DNA from: Vitrella brassicaformis
Lineage: Eukaryota > Sar > Vitrellaceae
Reading direction: 5' to 3'
Assembly (NCBI GenBank): GCA_001179505.1
Contig: CDMY01000542.1
Coordinates: 82,154 to 146,153 of the forward strand
DNA: 64,000 nt
In this document: positions 54,458-64,000 of the stretch, in pieces
Layout of the letters: each line of letters opens with the position of its first letter
Position numbering within the stretch: the stretch's first letter is position 1
The notes under the pieces: generated by a model
The model's input: only the letters and a program-made list of their open reading frames with translations
What the model was told of the DNA's origin: nothing
Database searches by the model: none
Program-made: the position numbers and the translations under genes

Positions 54458-57400
54458 ATGTACTTCCCACCGGCGTCTGTCCCTCCCCCGCAGGAATACC
54501 CGCCCATTCAGAAGGGATACCCGCCCATGCAAATGATGCCACGTGAGCCCCTCACAGCACACCGGAGGGGAAAGATCAGCTGCATGAATGCACTAAGTCT
54601 TGTGTGATCGGATGTGTCATCTCTGTGTTTGTGTGGCTGGTGTGTTCAGCCTACGGGGCGGCGGCGTATCACATTCCCCAGGCAGGCATTCAGCCCAATG
54701 CTCCACACGTCGCTCCCCAGATGTATATGCCGGTCTCCGCGCAGCCCTACCGGCCGCCAACGGTAACAACCACATACGCCAACGTCCCAACCATGTACCA
54801 GGGCGCCGCGCCTTACCCAGCGCACGGTGGGTGGATCTCCCTCCAGCAAGCGTGATGCACTCCCTCGCCCGTTAATATACATTCCTCGTCGTTTGTTCAG
54901 GTGTGGTGACTCATGCGCCGCACGTTGGGGGTGTGACGTATCGCGTTGTGGGGCAGGCGGAGGCGACGGGACCGAGAATCGTCAATGTTGGGCCGGTGGT
55001 GCCACTGGGTACCACTCAGGCACCGATTTCTCCTGCGGCTGGTACCCAGTGCCTGCATGAGAACACACGGTGCCAACTCATGGTTCTGATTCTTGCATTT
55101 TGTGCAGCAGTTGAGCCCCGCGGGATGATGTTGGCGTCTCAGGCTCGCCAGCGGCTGATTGAGCTCATCCGCAAGCCTGAGCTTCTGTATGATGAAGCAG
55201 TCAAGGTGAGAGGGGACGCAAACAAGAAGCCCTCGATGAATACCTCGTGTCTCCCTCCTTCACGCAGGCCTTCTATGAGCACGCCACAGCGCCCATGGCG
55301 GAGCCCCGCCGGCGCAGGTCGTCTCGTCGCGCATCTCGCGTCAAGGGGTATCGCAAGAGCACCGTCAGTGCCACCGTCCACAAGGCAGGGTCGCTGACGC
55401 TCAAGGTTCCGGAGGTGCAGGGCGGGGAGAACGGTGAGGATGACGATGCCGACGAGACCAGCCCCAAGAGCGCCTGCAGTGGCCCTGCGTACGGCGAGTG
55501 GACAGAGAATGGCATGAGAAGACAGAGAACCGACCCTGGTACATACACAAAAGAGACCACACAAAAGCGCGTTGATCACTGTTTGATGTGTTTCAACAGA
55601 CGCGACCGAGGCGACGCTGCCCCCGTTGGGCCGGACGGTGAAGGTGATGCGTCTGACAAGCGTGCCTGACCTCGCCCGCAGCCTGGCGCAGGACTTCCAG
55701 ATCAGCGGCATCGATGAGGCGGAGTGGGAGAACCTGTTTGAGAAGTACGATGAAGGAGACGTGGGTCAGCTGGACCTGGAGACCTTCAAGGGCTTCTTCC
55801 GCGACCTTTTGCTGCACATCCGCGACAAACACTTCGAGCCACAGATACGGTAGGCAAACGGGGCGGACGTGAAAGGCAGCAGAGAAGGAGCATGTTGCGT
55901 TGTGCATGTTGTGTTGTGCATTTGTATGGCCGCTGTGTGTATGCAGATTTCGTCGCGATTTCTTTTTCCCCAATGATCCATCGAAGCAGTCGATCGAGGC
56001 CACATACGACCTCCAAGAACAGATCGGGAGCGGCCGAGTGAGACGACCGATTACTCCGTGTGACAAGCACATCCATGCCTGCTTCTCCTTTGTCTTCAGT
56101 TCGGTGTGGTCATCAAGGCCCGGCACCGGCAGAGCGGCGTGGTCCGCTGCGTCAAGAAGGTGCCCAAGTCGCACACCGCGCTGCCGCTCGAGTCCATTGT
56201 CCAGGAGTTGACCATCCTGAGAAAGCTGGACCACCCCAACATCATACGCATGGTCGAAGCATTCGAGGTGAGTGAGTGTGGAAGGGACAGACAGAGACAT
56301 GCATGGACCCCACCTCTCTCTCCCTCACACAGATGATGTGCTCAATGGATGGATTGATGAGTGCAGGACGCCACGCATCTGTATCTGATGTTTGAGCTGT
56401 TTGAGGGCAAGGAGCTGCTGACAGAGATTCTTGAGAGAGCGCCCAAGGAGGACTCCCCCGAGGGCGGTGGCAGCTTCACCGAGACGGAGGCGGCGCAGAT
56501 TCTCAAGAGCATACTCAGCGCTCTAGCACACTGCCACGAGAAGAGAATCATGCACAAGGATCTCAAACCAGGCAGGAGACCAGATGCAGAGACACCAGAT
56601 GGACACCATTAATGGTGCTGTCTATCGTCGTGTGTGGGTCTTGCAGAGAACGTGATGATACTGCACGATCCCAAGAGCGTTGAAAAGGCTGGAGGTACGG
56701 CAGTAAGTAAAGATGTGTGTGGGATGGCCACACGCATGGCAAACAGGCTCGTCTCTACGTGTGTGTGTGTGTGTGTGTGTTGTCAGGTAGTTTGAAGATC
56801 ATCGACTTCGGTCTTTCAGAGCTGTTCACGCCCGAGCAGTTCTCCTCTGTCATCGCGGGCACACCTTACTACATGGCGCCTGAGGCAAGACACGAACACT
56901 CCGACACAAGACAGGCCACACGCGCATTGCATTGATTCGTTGCTTGATGTGATGCTGTATGTGTGTGTCCCGTGCAGATGTTCATGCGTCGGTACAACTA
57001 CAAGTGCGACATGTGGAGTGTGGGTGTCATCCTCTACATGCTCCTCACCTCCTACCTGCCCTTCAACGCCTCCAGTCAGGCAGAGTACGCCGAGGTCGTC
57101 AAGACCAAACCAGTGCCCTTCCCCGCCAACCTCTTCGACCACATCTCCATCGAAGCAAAGGACCTCATCGGCAAACTACTGCAGAAAGGTCCATGCACCC
57201 GTGGCAAAGACACTTGCACGGAGCGGTGCACGCCTCCCCTCCCTCCCTCCCTCCCTGTTTGTGTGTCCTTTGTTTGTTATCAGATTTCCATCGTCGGCCG
57301 AGCCCCAAGCAGGCGCTGCAGCACCCGTGGTTCCACAAGTTTGCCGGCGACAAGGACCGCCAGGCGTCGAGAAAGGCCTCCATGAGACGGAACCGCATCG

Positions 57401-58215
57401 ACTCGGCACTCTTCCAATCGTTCGCAAAGGTAGGTAGCTGCACACACACAAATAAACAAACAAATAAACAAACAGACAAACAGAAAAGACACGAAGGGAA
57501 GACCGACACGGATGATGCCTCCCCCGTGTCTCTCCCTCCGTCCTTTACAGAAACCGATGTTTCACCGTTTGTGTGTGAATCTTTTGACGCCTCATTTGGA
57601 CTACACGTCCATCAGCCGTGCGCCCGACGTGTTCAAGGCGCTGGACATCGACCACGACGGCGTGCTGTCCGAGCAGGAGATATCTGAGGCGCTGAGCGAG
57701 CTGGGCATGAGCGAGGCCGAGATCCCTATGGTGGTGGACAAGCTGGACATGGCGCAGAGCGGAACCATCACCTACTCGGAGTTCACCGCCATACTCGCAT
57801 CTGCCACACTGCACAAGTTCAAAGACAGACTGCCTATGGTCTTCACACAGGTACGTACCTTTCCGGATGGTTCGATGGATGGATGGATGTACCTTTTCCG
57901 CCTTCGATGGAGGGATTAGAGGAGACACACACGAGAGATAGCTGGTTATTCGCGTGTCTCTTGTGTTTGCAGTTTGATCGCGGCAACAAGGGCTATCTGA
58001 CAGAGGACGACCTGATCATCCTGCTGAGCAGCCGCGCCATCGAAATGGACGAGCAGCAGTCCCCCACCCACGCGGGCCACGCCCAAGCGGCGTCTAGTGC
58101 TTCAGTGCCCAAGGCCCCCGAGATAGTGCTGCGTCAGATTTTCAAGGAGGTCGACACCGACGGCGACGGCCACATCACCTACCAAGACTTCGAGCACTAC
58201 CTCATCCACACATGA
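54458..58215 (+). CDS. Calcium-dependent protein kinase (CDPK)
   Basis: CDPKs are kinases fused to a calmodulin-like domain and are activated by calcium. Fifteen exons total 2532 nt, 843 residues. Layout: a Pro/Tyr-rich N-terminus (MYFPPASVPPPQEYPPIQ, then KGYPPMQMMPP), a basic Arg/Ser patch (RRRRSSRRASRVKGYRK), a degenerate EF-hand-like unit (WENLFEKYDEGDVGQLDL), the kinase domain (IGSGRFGVVIKARHRQSG, VRCVKKVPKS, MHKDLKPENVMIL, IIDFGLSELF, YYMAPEMFMRRYNY, HPWFHKF) and four EF-hands. EF-hand 1 (DIDHDGVLSEQE) and 4 (DTDGDGHITYQD) look functional; 2 and 3 (DMAQSGTITYSE, DRGNKGYLTEDD) lack some ligands. The catalytic loop reads HKD instead of HRD. Two introns (56572 and 56885) appear to have GC donors. 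No N-terminal Met-Gly is present, so myristoylation is unlikely. Confidence 0.94.
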
Positions 58216-59327
58216 CATCACATGCCACGCCACCGACCTGTTGCTCTGCTGCTCTTATCTGCTCTGATCTGATCTGACGAATGAAGCAAGGATCGCTGTC
58301 TGTGAGAGACGGGATAGGGAGGGAGGGAGACGGGGAATCAAATCATGCAGGGGGGCTTGACTTGACCTGGCCCGTGCCGTGGGTGGTCATCATTTTTGGA
58401 TGAGTGCTGGACTTGCAAGGGAGAGAGGGGAGGGAGGGAGGGAGGGAGGGAGGGAGGAACACACACGTCTGCCCGCGTCGTCAGTGCACAGAGGGGAAGA
58501 GGGAGGTTTGCTGGAGCAAACAAACACCGACAGATGGACGGGGCGAGAATGTCGCCTGACTGCCTGCCTGCCTGTCTTATTTCCTTCCTGCCTGACCTTC
58601 TTTGTCATGGGATGGTCTGACGAATGGATGGATGGACTTGTTCAAGACATGAGTTGCGTACGGTATAAGGCGCTGCGGTCGGTCGGTCGATTCACATGCA
58701 TCTCGTTAGTGAGTGCAGCCAATTGGTCGCTCAAAAACATGCAGGTCTCGATGTCTGGACAGCTCGATGTCGTCACATCACCAGTTTGAGCACCAGGAAG
58801 AAGACAGACAGACAGACAGACAGACAGGCACCGTCACTCTACATGCCCCCTCCCTCCATCACTGCACAAGGGGGGCGTACACATGCGTACAGAGAGACCA
58901 GGCACACACTCCTCCCGTCCTCTGCTGGATGATCAATCACCGTCACAAGCTGCAGCGGCTCCGCCCATGACTCTGGACCGAGCCCTCAGCAGGTCACGAC
59001 GGAATGTGATCACCCACCGGAGAAACGAGGACACAAACACCAGAACACTTAATGTCTGTGTTCTATCTATCCCACTAACGTACATAATGCGTGTGGCTTT
59101 GCTGTTGCTGACTCCTGCTTTCCTGTGCCCACTCTGAGACCACCGACCACCCAACACGAGCCGATGCTCGCCCGAGCCACCCAGACAGGGCATCCATCAA
59201 AAGCAAGGAGCATTAAACCAGCCACCACCCTTAAGTGTAGAGAGAGTAGCATCGCCAACCAGCAGCACCAGCAGCATCAGCAAGTGAAAAATCGCCACTC
59301 CGGCCTGTTGGTCCGTCCGTGCGTCGG
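58216..59327. other. Convergent intergenic region
   Basis: Contains GGGA repeats (58430-58455), CTGC repeats (58560-58575), a CAGA repeat (58805-58827) and TG-rich stretches. Nothing codes convincingly and no RNA gene is seen. Confidence 0.6.
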
Positions 59328-59576
59328 TCACCGCTGCCTCAGCTGCCTCAGGGTGGTCAGCGCCCGCTGCAGTGCTGTCCTGATCCTTAGAGAATACTCG
59401 CGGATCCGCTGCATCTCGTCTTCAGACAGGTGCTGCTGGCCACGTGCGAGGGAGGGGTAAGCCAGAGGGGCATTGGGGGTGGCGACGGGCGTCGAGGGCG
59501 GACTGGTGGGAGGGCCAAACAGGGAGCTGGATGGCCGCACGCGCGAGGCCACATCGGCAGTTTGCGACATCTCCAC
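59328..59576 (-). CDS. 82-residue helical protein
   Basis: An uninterrupted 82-codon frame starts MEMSQTADVASRVRPSSS and ends with a predicted amphipathic helix, LSEDEMQRIREYSLRIRTAL then QRALTTLRQLRQR. A Pro/Ser-rich middle (FGPPTSPPSTPVATPNAP) links the two. It lacks low-complexity DNA and faces a divergent neighbour in the same way as other real genes here. The helical C-terminus would suit a small subunit that pairs with a partner helix. No family is recognised. Confidence 0.55.
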   Translation of the reverse strand: MEMSQTADVASRVRPSSSLFGPPTSPPSTPVATPNAPLAYPSLARGQQHLSEDEMQRIREYSLRIRTALQRALTTLRQLRQR

Positions 59577-59892
59577 ACGACACCTCTAGTTCACTTCGCT
59601 TCTCTGCGCGAATCTCAGCGATGCGTTTCACGCATGCGAGCTCTCGAGTTTGTGACAGGCTTGGGTTTGAGAAAGAGCGATGAGGGCAGCTTAACATAAC
59701 TGGCTTTCTCTGCAGAATCCTTGTTGGCTGTCCTCGGCCCTGCCTCCGATCCTTTCGTCCGTCCCATCCACTTGGTGCCATCCCACGGTGCTGTTGCCTG
59801 TGTCTGCGGCCTCCGAGTGCTCCAGCGGAGCCCTGACGATGCTCTGGTGACGTCCAGCGGCTTCCTACGCGGGCCACGTCACTCGCGCGTCT

Positions 59893-59902
59893 CTTCAAAA
59901 GG
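59893..59902. promoter_or_regulatory. Inverted CCTTTTGAAG motif
   Basis: The reverse complement of the 10-mer at 16746-16755, in the spacer between starts 59576 and 60002, about 100 nt before the plus-strand ATG. The same spacer also holds a GCGAGCTC sequence at 59636-59643. Confidence 0.4.
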
Positions 59903-60001
59903 GAGATTGACGCAGCAATCACGCCTACAGCCTCGATGTGAGCATACCAACGATCAGCAAGACGCCGAGCATCGTGCTGCTGCACCTGCACACCGGTGAC
60001 G

Positions 60002-63000
60002 ATGCCTCGCTTGAGGCATCGCCTCTCGGCATGGCTTCGGTTATGGATCTTGTGGTCTCTGTGGGGCGTCCTGCTGTCGTTCTTCACGGCGCCATGGGCC
60101 GCTGTCGGCTCTGCGGACCGGGCAGATGCCTTGGCTGCCGGTGCTGTCGATGCGACGACGGAACAAGCCGCACCCAGCATCATTGTCAAGGAACCAGACG
60201 AGTACGGCCACCCTGCGGCGGACTATGACTCGGACAGCGATGCCGAGGTGCCCTTCGACATCCCCGCAGTGCACCCTGATGGGCACCGTGAGTCGGTGCT
60301 GGTGGTGCTGACGAGTGATGGGACACTGTGGGCTGTCAACACGGCCGGGGACTATCTGTGGCAGTATCATTTGGATGAGCCTCTGGTGGCCTACGACACA
60401 CCGGCGAGGAAGGGCGCCACCAAGGGACGGGGCAAGGGGCCGCCACCAAGGCTGCTGCCTTCCTTCGATGTAAGACGACTCACACCACACCACCGACACA
60501 CACGGACCGCAGACACGACTGTTGATCGGTCTTTTCTGCTGTGCTTGCTGCTGTGTGGTGTTTTGTGTGGTTGTGCTGTGCAGGGTTCTCTGTTGTACGT
60601 GATGGACGAGGGCTCTCCGGCGTACCTGAGTGTGACGCTCAAGGACCTGGTGACCCGGTCGCCCTTCACCACGAGCCTCTTCCCCGGCGTCTACTTCACC
60701 GGCACCAGGGACACACACGTACACTCAATCAATCTGCGAACGGTCAGTCAGTAGACACACTCGACACACACCTAGACACATGGAGTGTATCTGTGTGTTG
60801 TGTTGTTGTTGTGCGTGCAGGGTGACGACATAGTGCCGCCTGCCGACCAGGATCCCGCGTCGTGCCACGCGCCGCCCGCAGACAGGGGGTTCATCCATGG
60901 CGACTCCACCAGGCAGCTGGTGTTCGGCTCGACCACATGGAAGCTCAAGGCCTTTGACGAGTACCGACACAGCCATCAGTGGTCGCTCGCCGTCAACGAG
61001 ATCGCCACACTCTCCAAGTTCAGGAGCCCGGGTGAGAGGGAGACCGACCGACAGACAAATGGAAGGAAGGATGTATGTGTGGATGGGTGTGGCCTTCTTG
61101 CGCCTCTTCCCTCGCGCGTGCGTCCGTGTGTGCAGCGACGGAAGATCTGGCGTCTCTGCTGGAGCTCCAGGGCAGTTCTGTCCTGTACAAAGGTCCCCCA
61201 TACTACAGCCCTCCCCCAGTCCACGACGGCCCCTTGGCCCACACGGCGTGGAAGACCACCAGCACCGACCCACAGCAGGTGCAGGTGCCGCCCACGCCCA
61301 CCAACTCGCTCCACACCGACCCCGCCCTCGGGCTGGGCCATCCCGGCGTCATGGCAGCGGGGGACGATCAGGAAGAGGCGACTGTTTTCACAGGTCAGTC
61401 AGAGGTCACAGGCAGACGGCGACTTTGCTTGCATCAGGACCGATCACACATGTGTGTGTCTGTGTGTGTGTGTGGTTCAGTCGGTGCCGGCAACTTCACG
61501 TTTCCTGCGGATGTGTTGGCTGTGTACACGATCTTCGACCCGCCCGACACGGCACCGGACGTCGTCACGCTTGAGCTGGCGGTGGCCGCCGCACCCCAGA
61601 TCGCATCGCACCTGGTGGAGCTCGCCGCACCTCTGCTCAAGCAACGCACCCCCGGCCACCCGGCCATGCAGCCGTCCCTCCCCAGTGGGCAGGAGATCGA
61701 CCATGAGGGATCGTCGCCGCTGTATCTGCTGGATCTGCCTAGTGCGGACCTGCCGATAAAGCACTCGATGACGCCCACCACAAGTGAGCGAATGAGCAGA
61801 GACGGGCGATGCACAAGGATGGATGGATGGATGCGTCCGTCCGTCGGTTTGTGTGGTGCTGTCAGGCCCTTTCCCCTTGTCGCGTCGGCGGCCCCTGCTG
61901 TTCGCCAAGGGATTCGACTGGTTCAGGTCCAACCTGTGGAAGTCGCTGCAGGGCCTCAAGGCCGGCACTGGTGGTCCACACCACCGGCGAGACGCCAACG
62001 GCCTGGTGCAGATCCACGACGACCCCTTCCACACGATGGCCAGCAACACCTCCCCCTCACGCCCATCACACTGGCACGCCCACAGGCATCCCCACCCCCC
62101 ACATGCGCATCCGCATTCGCATTCGGTGACCAACCTGCCGTCGCCCCCCGCCATGCCCCAGATCGCCCACGCCGGCCGGCAGGAGACCATCCCTCTCGAG
62201 TCCCTGGCAACGGCAGACGGCACCGACGGCGGCACCAGCGCCTGGCTGTGGGACTACCGGAACGTGTGGGCGTGGGTGTGCTGGCTGGGCCTGACGGCGT
62301 GCACCATCCTGTGCGCCGGGCTCTTCATGTTCATCAAGGAGGTACTGTTGTCCGGCCGCGCCGGCGACCCCAACTCCGTCTTCAATCCTGACGGGTCGGT
62401 GCGGTCCATCACGACCAGCACGACGGCCGCTGGGACGCCCCCCTCGAGCATCGCCAACAAATGCATCGAGCGCAGCAAGGCGGGAGGGAGCCCCAACAGC
62501 CTCGACCCAGCCGATCTCGATGACGACCTCAAGCAACAGCAGCAGCAGCAGAGGCGCATGCCGGGTGACGAGGCGGCCGGTGACGACACACGCGCCAACT
62601 CGCCGTGGATGGATGCGCGTCCGGCGGCACCCCAGCGCATGCACTACCGGCGGCGAGGCCGCACCAACTCCTATCCTCCGCAGGACTTCATGGAGCTCCT
62701 CGACAGCGACCCGCCGACGAATCATGAGGCCCTGACCAACACGACCAAGATGGCCGTGCCGGCGAGCGTCTCCATGCCGGCAGAAGACATCGACAGACAG
62801 CGGGGCGGCGCCCGACGGCTGCGCAAGACCTCACCTGACGACGATGACCACCACCAGCACCCGCACCAGGAGAAATTTCTGTCTGTCGCCCGTGACCCGC
62901 ATGGATGGAACCCCGGCCGCCCGGCCACTGACAGGGACAGCCGGGTGCCGGCTGACCTGCCCGTCTTCTGCGACAGCCAAGAGGCGCGGACCTTCGAGGG

Positions 63001-64000
63001 TCTCTGCTCGCCCATGGCCATCCGCAGACAGGGCGGCGTGGACCAGCCGCACTCACTGGGTATCTCCCTGCAGCGAGTTAGCAACCGGCGCTATATGGCC
63101 CATCTGGCGGGCCAGGGCTTGCTGGATGAGCTGCCGCCCCCACTGGAGCCTCTGCAGGAAGAGGACCACCACCACTCAAAGCAGCGACCGTCGGCGGCTG
63201 GCACCGGGCAGTCGACGGCCGATCCAGGCAGCACTGCGCCCATCTTCGGCAGCTCCCTCTACGCCCTACAGCCTGTAGACGGCGGCAGAGACCACTGGCA
63301 GGCATCATCGTCGATGCTGCCGGATCTGTCCAAGCCGCCGCTGCCCATGATCACCAATGGCGGCGGGCCATGGGGGTCGCCTCGCGAGAGCCCCACCAAG
63401 CGATGGATGGCGCCGCAGGATGACAATGCTCACAAGCGTGATCGGTCTGAGCCGCCCGGTCGGCCGCCGCCCATCGCGGTGCCCAACGGCCCGAATGCGT
63501 CGCTGAGTGCCTTCCCCCAGATGTCGCCCACCAGCGGGCCGCAGTCGCAGATCCCGCCCGATTGCCCGCTGGCGGAAGTGCTCGAAAATGGGAAGTTCTA
63601 CAGGACTTTTGAGGTCAGGCACTGACGGATCGACGAACGATAATGTGTGTGTCGCGTGTATGATGGATGTACCTTCCCTTCCCGCGTTGCGATGTGTGCT
63701 GGTGACTGACTGACGGCAGGAGTTGTCTTTGATTGGTCGTGGTGGGTTTGGTGCGGTGTACCGTGCGCGCAACCGTCTGGAGCCCGACAAGCCCATCTAT
63801 GCCGTCAAGTTCGTGCACCTCAGGATGCGCGCCAAGGACGCACTCGGGAGCAGACGATACTTCAGAGAGGTAAGGTACCCTACCCACACAAGCGGAAGGC
63901 ACCACCCGATGGTGTCCCACAATTTGACATGAGACCTCCTCCCGTCCTTGGTGTGCATGTGTGTGTCAGGTGTCTGCGGGTCGCGACATTCTGTCCAAAC
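60002..64000 (+). CDS. PERK-like eIF2-alpha kinase, 3' end off the window
   Basis: ER-stress kinases of this type sense unfolded protein in the lumen and phosphorylate eIF2-alpha to slow translation. Exons: 60002-60469, 60584-60742, 60821-61031, 61136-61393, 61481-61783, 61866-63613, 63720-63869 and 63970 onward. A signal anchor (LWILWSLWGVLLSFF) leads a luminal beta-propeller-like region (VLVVLTSDGTLWAVNTAGDY, FTGTRDTHVHSINLRT, GFIHGDSTRQLVFGSTTWKL) of the IRE1/PERK sort. A His-rich luminal stretch near 62075-62125 and one transmembrane helix (WAWVCWLGLTACTILCAGLF, near 62265-62330) follow, then about 420 disordered residues, then the kinase start LIGRGGFGAVYRARNRLE with lysine in YAVKFVHL. 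The RGGFGAVYRARN loop fits eIF2-alpha kinases better than IRE1. The catalytic loop lies beyond the edge, so activity cannot be checked. Confidence 0.85.

Noticed and set aside
61823-62391. Pro/Arg/His-rich alternative frames over the PERK-like gene
   Set aside because: The in-phase frame continues through the membrane helix to the kinase domain; the others end without domains.

Overview
This window is eukaryotic nuclear DNA. Nearly every gene is split by short introns of about 60-110 nt that start GT (occasionally GC) and end in AG, very often after a TG-rich run. Coding sequence is GC-rich, and the gaps between genes are full of short tandem repeats. Several gene families point to a photosynthetic alveolate, most likely a chromerid alga of the Vitrella type: a calcium-dependent protein kinase, a ferrochelatase with an ER-signal-plus-transit leader, an EF-hand-type MscS channel, a PERK-like eIF2-alpha kinase and a subtilase. 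That assignment is inference from gene content and intron style; no rRNA or organelle marker is present.

Layout. 1-833 (-): start of a secreted orphan protein that runs off the left edge. 1180-3226 (-): class I/II aminotransferase, divergent from 3683-6836 (+), a subtilisin-like protease. 8024-9765 (-): orphan protein with a charged tail, divergent from 10060-12919 (+), alanine aminotransferase. 13514-16709 (-): leucine-rich-repeat-like protein containing a 300-N assembly gap, divergent from 16822-18293 (+), a coiled-coil protein. 18632-20503 (-): plastid-type ferrochelatase, divergent from 20777-26418 (+), a 1456-residue type I membrane protein. 28652-29177 (-): small Pro-rich protein, divergent from 29406-30635 (+), PP1 phosphatase. 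31456-33942 (-): von Willebrand A protein, divergent from 34157-35541 (+), an eIF4E-family protein. 36554-37855 (-): DNAJC8-like J protein, divergent from 38019-38907 (+), a CTR copper transporter. 39692-42646 (-): threonine synthase, divergent from 42788-43782 (+), an orphan. Then 44057-47861 (+), MscS channel, and 48437-50229 (+), GSK3-like kinase. 50635-54310 (-): IQ/ankyrin protein, divergent from 54458-58215 (+), CDPK. 59328-59576 (-): 82-residue protein, divergent from 60002 to the right edge (+), PERK-like kinase.

Ten head-to-head pairs share start-to-start spacers of about 0.1-0.45 kb. Seven spacers carry a GCGAGCT-centred motif and four carry a CCTTTTGAAG-like motif, so these spacers look like compact bidirectional promoters. 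Convergent spacers hold mostly microsatellites.

The genes do not form a single pathway. Themes are amino-acid metabolism (two aminotransferases, threonine synthase), haem synthesis, signalling (PP1, CDPK, GSK3-like, PERK-like), RNA processing and translation (DNAJC8-like, eIF4E, eIF2-alpha kinase), and the membrane or secretory surface (CTR, MscS, subtilase, multidomain protein). The strongest candidate for something undescribed is the gene at 20777-26418. It has three copies of a roughly 200-residue domain I do not recognise, followed by a fasciclin domain, a trefoil domain and a membrane anchor. Exon boundaries were worked out by hand. For the subtilase, both aminotransferases, ferrochelatase, multidomain protein, PP1, eIF4E, MscS and CDPK genes the summed exon lengths are divisible by three.
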